A stretch of 11,917 nucleotides of DNA. Source: JBKHBQ01 sp046542305. GTDB taxonomy: Bacteria > Bacteroidota > Bacteroidia > Bacteroidales > 4484-276. Shown here piece by piece: positions 7,336 through 11,917 of the stretch. Every line of letters starts with the position of its first letter. The first letter of the stretch is position 1. A program made the position numbers and the translations under genes. The notes under the pieces were generated by a model. That model ran no database searches. It saw nothing but the letters and a program-made list of their open reading frames with translations, and was not told the DNA's origin. The DNA lies in contig JBKHBQ010000112.1 of NCBI GenBank assembly GCA_046542305.1, positions 1 through 11,917 of the forward strand, written 5' to 3'.

Positions 7336-8349
7336 ATGGCAGAACTGAAAACTAATTATCTCGGTTTAGAATTAAACAATCCGATTGTTGTAGGCGCCAG
7401 CAACCTGGTGACCGACCACCAAACCCTGAAGAAAATCGAAGAGGCGGGAGCCGGGGCAATCGTTTATAAGTCACTGTTTGAAGAGCAGATTCAGCTCGAA
7501 CGCGTTCAGCAAGACGACTTTAAAGAAGTTTACAGTCACCGTCATCCCGAAATGATCTCCATTTTTCCGGATATCAAACATGCCGGGCCTGATGAATTCC
7601 TGCTTAATTTTAAAAATGCCATACGTGAAGTGAACATTCCGGTTATTGCCAGTCTTAATTGCGTTTACGACGTTACCTGGACCGAATATGCAAAAAAACT
7701 GGAAGATGCAGGCGCTTCAGCCCTGGAGCTTAATTTTTATGCCAATCCCAGGGATGCCGAAACAAAAGGCAAAGAAATTGTGGAACAGCAACTTGCCATC
7801 CTGAAAAAGATCAAGCAAAGCCTGAGCATTCCCGTTAGTGTGAAATTAAGTCCGTTCTATACCAACATTCTGGCGGTCGTAACCGAAATGGACAGAACCG
7901 GCGTGGATGGATTCGTGCTGTTCAACCGCCTTTTCCAGCCCGATATCGACATCGACAAGGAAGAAATGGTTTTCCCCTGGCACCTGAGCCATGACGGCGA
8001 TGCCCGCTTGCCATTGCGCTATACCGGGATGCTTGCCGGCGAAATAAAAGCTGACATTGCTGCAAATACAGGAATCCTGACGGGCAGGGACGCAATCCAG
8101 ATGATGCTGGCAGGAGCCGATGTGGTGCAGGTGGTTACCACGCTCTACAAAAACGGTATTGGCCAGATCAAGAGCATGACCAGCGACATCAGTCAATGGA
8201 TGGACAAAAAAGGCTATGCCACAATCAACGACTTCAAAGGCAAACTTTCAAGAAAAAGTATTAACGACCCCTTTGCGTACAAGCGTGCGCAATACGTAGA
8301 CATTCTTATGAAATCGGAGGAGATTTTCAGTAAATATCCGATGAGATAA
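7336..8349 (+). CDS. Dihydroorotate dehydrogenase-like flavoprotein (substrate unknown)
   Basis: This 337-residue protein has the TIM-barrel, FMN-binding fold of dihydroorotate dehydrogenase. Family marks are the N-terminal LGLELNNPIVVGASNLVTD, SVKLSPF with Lys170 (aligned with a conserved FMN-contacting lysine) and the C-terminal phosphate-binding strand and helix from about residue 240 to 275 (GILTGRDAIQMMLAGADVVQV). In true enzymes the active-site strand reads roughly N-x-S-C/S-P-N, with the Cys or Ser as catalytic base; here it reads LNFYANP (132-138), placing Ala136 at the base position. The nearest cysteine, Cys109, lies before the strand. It is therefore unlikely to be the pyrimidine-pathway PyrD and is best called a DHODH-like oxidoreductase of unknown substrate. 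It is cytoplasmic, with no signal or membrane segment. It follows the kinase gene after 138 bp and is closed by a strong terminator. The start is the only sensible ATG; no Shine-Dalgarno sequence is seen. Confidence 0.87.
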   Translation: MAELKTNYLGLELNNPIVVGASNLVTDHQTLKKIEEAGAGAIVYKSLFEEQIQLERVQQDDFKEVYSHRHPEMISIFPDIKHAGPDEFLLNFKNAIREVNIPVIASLNCVYDVTWTEYAKKLEDAGASALELNFYANPRDAETKGKEIVEQQLAILKKIKQSLSIPVSVKLSPFYTNILAVVTEMDRTGVDGFVLFNRLFQPDIDIDKEEMVFPWHLSHDGDARLPLRYTGMLAGEIKADIAANTGILTGRDAIQMMLAGADVVQVVTTLYKNGIGQIKSMTSDISQWMDKKGYATINDFKGKLSRKSINDPFAYKRAQYVDILMKSEEIFSKYPMR

Positions 8350-8378
8350 CAAGCTACTTTTGAACGAAGTGACACACG

Positions 8379-8407
8379 CGCCGGAAGCAATTCCGGCGTT
8401 TTTATTT
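8379..8407 (+). terminator. Rho-independent terminator after the DHODH-like gene
   Basis: An 8-bp perfect stem, CGCCGGAA (8379-8386) with TTCCGGCG (8391-8398), encloses a GCAA tetraloop of the stable GNRA type and is followed by TTTTTATTT. It begins about 30 bp after the DHODH-like stop and separates that gene from the MDR gene. Confidence 0.93.
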
Positions 8408-8416
8408 AGATTAACG

Positions 8417-8424
8417 TACATTTG
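8417..8424 (+). promoter_or_regulatory. Candidate Bacteroidota -7 element before the MDR gene
   Basis: TACATTTG fits TAnnTTTG exactly and lies 26 bp before the ATG at 8451, right after the upstream terminator. That position makes an independent short-leader transcript likely. The -33 element is not recognisable. Confidence 0.6.
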
Positions 8425-8450
8425 TTTCTACCAAAAAAAATGAATTGAAT

Positions 8451-9470
8451 ATGAATACCATTCCTGATAAAATGAAAGCCCTTTCGTTTGAAGCCTATAA
8501 TGCCAACCTGATTCGTGCACTACGTATGCTGAAGCTGGTCGAAAAGCCGGTGCCTGTTCCTGCTGCCGGGCAGGTGCTGGTGAAGATGGATGCCGCACCT
8601 GTAAATCCTTCTGATATTGCCTTTTTGCGGGGCGGATACAGCGTCCGCAAGCAACTGCCGGCCACGCCGGGATTCGAAGGTACGGGAACCATTGTGCGTA
8701 CAGGAGATGAAGTGGATGATAAACTGAAAGGCTCACGGGTCTGTTTTTTTTCACAGGATGACGAAGGGGGTTCCTGGGCCGAGTATGTTGCCGTCAACCT
8801 TCAGCATTGCATGCCGGTATCCGATGTGCTTCCGGTGGAACAGGCCGCATGTTTGTTTATCAATCCGCTTACCGCCTACGGGCTGATGGATCACATTTTG
8901 GAAAACCAGCACGAGGCGATGATCCAATCGGCAGCAATGGGGCAGGTAGGGGAATTTGTCAGATTTTTTGCCAGCGATCGACAGGTGAAGGTCATCAATT
9001 TGGTGAGAAAAGAAGCACATGTGAAAGCGCTGCATGACCAGGGTGAATATGCGCTGGATATCTCCTTCGACGATTTTCCTGATACATTACACCGCCTGGC
9101 TATCGATTTGAATGCCACAGCCGCCATTGATGCCGTGGGGGGCGAACTCACCGGAAAAATTTTTAATGCCATGCCGGCAGGATCGGAAGTTATCGTTTAC
9201 GGGGGCTTGTCAGGAACGCCGGTATCGCAGATCGATACCCTGGAGTTGATCTTTAAAAACAAGATACTGAGTGGATTTAACCTTGGCGGCTGGTTGCAGG
9301 AAATCAGCAGGGAAGAATTCGGAAAAGTCTCGAAATATCTCGAACTGCTTTTCCTTGAAAAGAAACTGCAAACCGACATACAGGCTTCTATCCCTCTAAG
9401 CGACTTCTACGAAGGCATCAGGAAATATATTTCTGCGATGTCGGATGGAAAAGTGTTGTTCAGGATGTGA
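8451..9470 (+). CDS. Zinc-independent MDR-family oxidoreductase (quinone/enoyl reductase-like)
   Basis: This 339-residue protein belongs to the medium-chain dehydrogenase/reductase superfamily and probably reduces an enone, quinone or enoyl substrate with NAD(P)H in the cytoplasm. The N-terminal GroES-like domain (about 10-130) has PVNPSDIAFLRGGY and PGFEGTGTIV. The segment FINPLTAYGLMDHI resembles the NPxTAY stretch of enoyl reductase (MECR/ETR-like) and quinone reductase branches. The Rossmann domain follows, but its nucleotide-binding turn is SAAMGQVG (160-167) in place of the more usual G/A-x-GGVG form. The catalytic and structural zinc cysteines of alcohol dehydrogenases are absent. ATG 8451 is chosen for its position relative to the -7 element; a second in-frame ATG at 8472 starts the family-like MKALSF and is a real alternative. 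TTG at 8445 is unlikely. The gene ends inside the convergent GH13 gene, with 11 bp shared. Substrate and exact subfamily are not determined. Confidence 0.85.
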   Translation: MNTIPDKMKALSFEAYNANLIRALRMLKLVEKPVPVPAAGQVLVKMDAAPVNPSDIAFLRGGYSVRKQLPATPGFEGTGTIVRTGDEVDDKLKGSRVCFFSQDDEGGSWAEYVAVNLQHCMPVSDVLPVEQAACLFINPLTAYGLMDHILENQHEAMIQSAAMGQVGEFVRFFASDRQVKVINLVRKEAHVKALHDQGEYALDISFDDFPDTLHRLAIDLNATAAIDAVGGELTGKIFNAMPAGSEVIVYGGLSGTPVSQIDTLELIFKNKILSGFNLGGWLQEISREEFGKVSKYLELLFLEKKLQTDIQASIPLSDFYEGIRKYISAMSDGKVLFRM

Positions 9471-11316
9471 TGCGTTTGAGGATCCTTCCGCTCAGATTGT
9501 CCACACCGGCCTGACCTGAAAACTCTTCTCCGCTCATCAGGTCGCGGTAAACGGCTCCCTGTGGCAGATCAAAGCTGTGCGGACCGGCTTGCAGATTGAA
9601 CATTACGATGATTTCATTTGTGCCATCGAAACGCTTATAGCTGAGCAGCTTTCCTTCGGCGGTCATGAATTCGATGTCACCCCGCGCCAGCACCGGATTT
9701 TCCTTTCTGATGCTGATCAGTTTTCTGTAAAATCCAAACCATTCGCGATTAAAACCTACTTCATCGTAGATTTTTTCTTCCGGAAGAATGCTGTTTCTGA
9801 ATTCGGGTTCGAATACGTATTCGGGCCACCAGAGCGGCTTACGGGTGTCGGGATCGTCGGCGCCCCACATGCCCATTTCGTCACCGGCCCATATTTGCGG
9901 CCCGCCCATAATCGTAAACTGATGCATCAGGTAGAGTTTTACCCGCCGGTAAGTTTCGGGCGAGGGCTTTCCGGTGCGGTATGTCGAGTCGGCATCCGGC
10001 TTGGCGTTGTACTTGTACTTTCCGGGATTGTAAAACGAAGTGAGCAGCCTGGGCGCATCGTGGGTGGCAGCCGTGTTCATCATCGCATACCTTGTGGCTT
10101 CGGGCAGCCGGTTCCACTGGAATTGAAGGCTGTCGAAAAATTGCTTTGCGTCGATCTCAAAATCGGTTTCAGCAAAGAAATATCGGGCCGGGCGGTAAAT
10201 CTGATAAAACATCACCGCGTCGAAAACGTCGCCCTGTACGTATGGAGTTGGGTCCATCAGCACCTCCGGCCAGTCCACCCACCAGATTTCCCCCACGAGG
10301 TAGGCATCGGGGTTGATGCTTTTAACGTAGTTGTTCCAGGTGCGCCAGAAAATCATCCCGATCTGATCGGCCACATCCAGCCTGAAGCCGTCGATGCCTT
10401 TGCTTACATCACCTTCAGGAGCAAGCCACCGTTTTGTTACGGCATAAATATGTTCTTTCACTTCAGGATAAATATCGCCCTCGTATGGGTGCCCGTGATG
10501 CCGCTCACCGTCCACCTTCACTTTTTTAATTTCCGGAAGACTGGAGAGATTGGCCCAGCCCTGGTATTTGAATTCGTTTTCGGGAGTATCGGGATCGTCG
10601 AAGGATTTGATTTCGTACCAGTCAGCAAATTCAGAGTTCTGCTGATTTTTCACCACATCCTTCCATGCCCAGAATTCCACGCCCGTATGGTTCCACGAAT
10701 AATCGAGGATAATGCGCATATCGCGCTGATGGAGTTTGTGAACCAATTCAAGAAACAGTTTATCGGCCGAGGTCCATTTCCAGGTGGAGGGGTCATCAGG
10801 GTCTTCTGATTCCATGATGCGCTTGTCGCCCTCGGGGTCGGGACCGAAATTTACATCTACATGTCGCCAGTTTCGTGCGTCGAACTTATGAAGCGACGGC
10901 GCATCATTTATGGGGTTCAGGTACAAAGCTGTTACTCCCAGATCCTGCAGGTAGTCGAGTTTATCGATAATGCCCTGGATGTCGCCGCCAAACCTGCGCA
11001 ATTGTAATCCGTCGTAAAACGGCACATTCATTTCTTTGGCCCAGCTCTCCTGTTCGTACCAGTTGTGCGTCCAGGGTGTAACCGACCAACCGGCAGGTAC
11101 CGGCAAAAAATTGGAAGCGGCATGTATGTCTTCCGGTGTAGGATCGTTGGTGGTGTCGCCATTGTAGAAACGTTCCACAAAAATCTGATACCAGATGGCA
11201 TCCTGTGCCCAGTCGGGCGGGCTTGGCGCGGTGGTTTGCGTTTCGGTAGGATTGCATGAAATCATTGCGGCAGCTACCGCAAGGCTAATCAGGAAATGAA
11301 TCTGCTTTTTGATCAT
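9460..11316 (-). CDS. GH13 alpha-amylase family lipoprotein (neopullulanase/cyclomaltodextrinase-like)
   Basis: This 618-residue enzyme should hydrolyse alpha-1,4- (possibly alpha-1,6-) glucosidic bonds in starch-like glucans or maltodextrins. The N-terminus from 11316 is a lipoprotein signal peptide with probable lipidated Cys21 (AAAMISC), so it acts outside the cytoplasmic membrane, anchored to the inner or outer membrane. The ATG 48 bp upstream (11364) would bury this signal and is rejected. Catalytic motifs are all present: region I DYSWNH (Asp205-His210), region II GFRLDVAD with nucleophile Asp314, region III VGEIWW with acid/base Glu343, and region IV THDAPR with His419-Asp420. The opening DAIWYQIFVERFYNGD and YLNPI...HKFDARNW fit the cyclomaltodextrinase/neopullulanase-type branch. 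A C-terminal beta domain (about 530-618) follows the barrel. It lies 154 bp downstream of the GH92 gene in the same direction with no terminator between, so cotranscription is plausible. Its last 11 bp overlap the convergent MDR gene. Confidence 0.94.
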   Translation of the reverse strand: MIKKQIHFLISLAVAAAMISCNPTETQTTAPSPPDWAQDAIWYQIFVERFYNGDTTNDPTPEDIHAASNFLPVPAGWSVTPWTHNWYEQESWAKEMNVPFYDGLQLRRFGGDIQGIIDKLDYLQDLGVTALYLNPINDAPSLHKFDARNWRHVDVNFGPDPEGDKRIMESEDPDDPSTWKWTSADKLFLELVHKLHQRDMRIILDYSWNHTGVEFWAWKDVVKNQQNSEFADWYEIKSFDDPDTPENEFKYQGWANLSSLPEIKKVKVDGERHHGHPYEGDIYPEVKEHIYAVTKRWLAPEGDVSKGIDGFRLDVADQIGMIFWRTWNNYVKSINPDAYLVGEIWWVDWPEVLMDPTPYVQGDVFDAVMFYQIYRPARYFFAETDFEIDAKQFFDSLQFQWNRLPEATRYAMMNTAATHDAPRLLTSFYNPGKYKYNAKPDADSTYRTGKPSPETYRRVKLYLMHQFTIMGGPQIWAGDEMGMWGADDPDTRKPLWWPEYVFEPEFRNSILPEEKIYDEVGFNREWFGFYRKLISIRKENPVLARGDIEFMTAEGKLLSYKRFDGTNEIIVMFNLQAGPHSFDLPQGAVYRDLMSGEEFSGQAGVDNLSGRILKRITS

Positions 11317-11470
11317 GATAATTGTGTTTCCGGTAAAAATAGAAAGAATGTCTTTTCTAATCATTTGATCAAGGTAAAAAATATATTCGTCCGTGTGAAT
11401 CAGGATTTTTGCTACCGCGAAATATAAACCGGCTGCATGGTCCCAACATATTTAAAGGTGATCCGCTGAT

Positions 11471-11917
11471 TTATTTCGCCGGGTCGATGCCCATTACAAA
11501 TTTTATCTCACCGCCCTTCGCGATATCACGGTGGGCAAACTTCCAGTCTTCAATCACGCGGCCGTTTAAACTTACCTGTTGCACAAAAACATTGTCCGGC
11601 GATTGGTTATCGACGATGATTTCTAACTTTCGGCGCCTGCCCATATCAATGGTAGCCGATTCTACCAGGGGGCTGCCGATGGCGTAGTCCTCCGATCCGG
11701 GGCACACCGGATAAAAACCCAGGGCGCTGAAAACATACCAGGTCGACATCTGGCCGCAATCGTCGTTTCCGCAAAGCCCGTCGGGCGCATCGGCGTACAT
11801 GCTTTCGCAGATCATGCGCACACGTTCCTGTGTTTTCCAGGGGTCATCCGTCCAGTTGTACAGGTAAGGAATGTGATGGCCGGGCTCGTTGCCGTGAACA
11901 TACAGCCCGATAATGCC
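11471..11917 (-). CDS. GH92 alpha-mannosidase, C-terminal fragment (5' end outside window)
   Basis: GH92 enzymes are calcium-dependent exo-alpha-mannosidases, usually exported, that trim alpha-linked mannose from N-glycans, mannans or mannoproteins. The last 149 or so codons are seen, open to the right window edge; full proteins are about 700-770 residues. Two family motifs are intact: HGNEPGHHIPYLYNW near the edge and GNDDCGQMSTWYVFSALGFY about 40 residues on. In characterised family members these carry the acid and base carboxylates of the active site. The C-terminal beta-domain ends with the usual DIAKGGEIKFVMG stretch before TAA at 11471-11473. The valine codon GTG at 11821 is internal and not a start. 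The gene precedes the GH13 gene in the same orientation. The linkage (1,2, 1,3, 1,4 or 1,6) cannot be told from this fragment. Confidence 0.95.
   Translation of the reverse strand, partial: GIIGLYVHGNEPGHHIPYLYNWTDDPWKTQERVRMICESMYADAPDGLCGNDDCGQMSTWYVFSALGFYPVCPGSEDYAIGSPLVESATIDMGRRRKLEIIVDNQSPDNVFVQQVSLNGRVIEDWKFAHRDIAKGGEIKFVMGIDPAK

Noticed and set aside
9577..10809. 410-codon open frame antisense to the GH13 gene
   Set aside because: It lies wholly inside a gene with all GH13 catalytic motifs, has no recognisable domain, and is explained by codon bias of the opposite strand.
11317..11364. 16-residue upstream extension of the GH13 protein
   Set aside because: It would push the lipoprotein signal peptide away from the N-terminus; the start at 11316 gives a standard basic-hydrophobic-lipobox order.
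11365..11372. TTGATCAA palindrome as an FNR-type site upstream of the GH13 gene
   Set aside because: The FNR consensus needs TTGAT and ATCAA separated by four bases; this 8-bp palindrome has no spacer and is short enough to occur by chance.
1..11917. tRNA/rRNA genes, CRISPR arrays, insertion sequences, toxin-antitoxin or defence modules
   Set aside because: I found no repeated spacer pattern, no transposase or nuclease motif, no terminal inverted repeats and no cloverleaf-like stretch in any intergenic region.

Overview
The window looks like a chromosomal segment from an anaerobic or microaerophilic member of the Bacteroidota. The supporting signs are a large pyruvate:ferredoxin oxidoreductase, a sensor kinase with a periplasmic TPR region, a GH92 alpha-mannosidase next to a lipoprotein GH13 enzyme, gene starts without a Shine-Dalgarno sequence but with A/T-rich leaders, and two copies of the Bacteroidota -7 promoter motif TAnnTTTG just upstream of genes. 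The assignment rests on motifs read by eye, without a database search; the genus is not determinable here.

Layout from left to right. (1) The 3' two-thirds of radA (DNA repair ATPase) runs rightward and is cut by the window edge. (2) A complete nifJ/PFOR gene runs leftward, converges on radA and ends at a clear rho-independent terminator. (3) A 370-bp A/T-rich divergent intergenic region carries a perfect 7-5-7 inverted repeat and an isolated extra half-site. (4) A TPR sensor histidine kinase with no adjacent response regulator reads rightward. (5) A dihydroorotate-dehydrogenase-like flavoprotein follows; its active-site motif lacks the catalytic Cys/Ser. It is closed by a strong terminator. 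(6) A zinc-independent MDR oxidoreductase follows, with its own -7 element. (7) On the opposite strand, overlapping the MDR gene tail to tail by 11 bp, is a lipoprotein GH13 alpha-glucan hydrolase. Upstream of it in the same direction is the C-terminal end of a GH92 alpha-mannosidase that runs off the right edge.

Functionally the window mixes housekeeping repair (radA), central anaerobic carbon metabolism (PFOR makes acetyl-CoA and reduced ferredoxin/flavodoxin from pyruvate), signal sensing, two oxidoreductases of uncertain substrate, and extracytoplasmic glycan breakdown (GH13 and GH92). I see no RNA genes, CRISPR array, insertion sequence, phage gene or defence system. The parts least explained by known biology are the DHODH-like protein without the usual catalytic base, and the repeat-bearing promoter region between PFOR and the sensor kinase.
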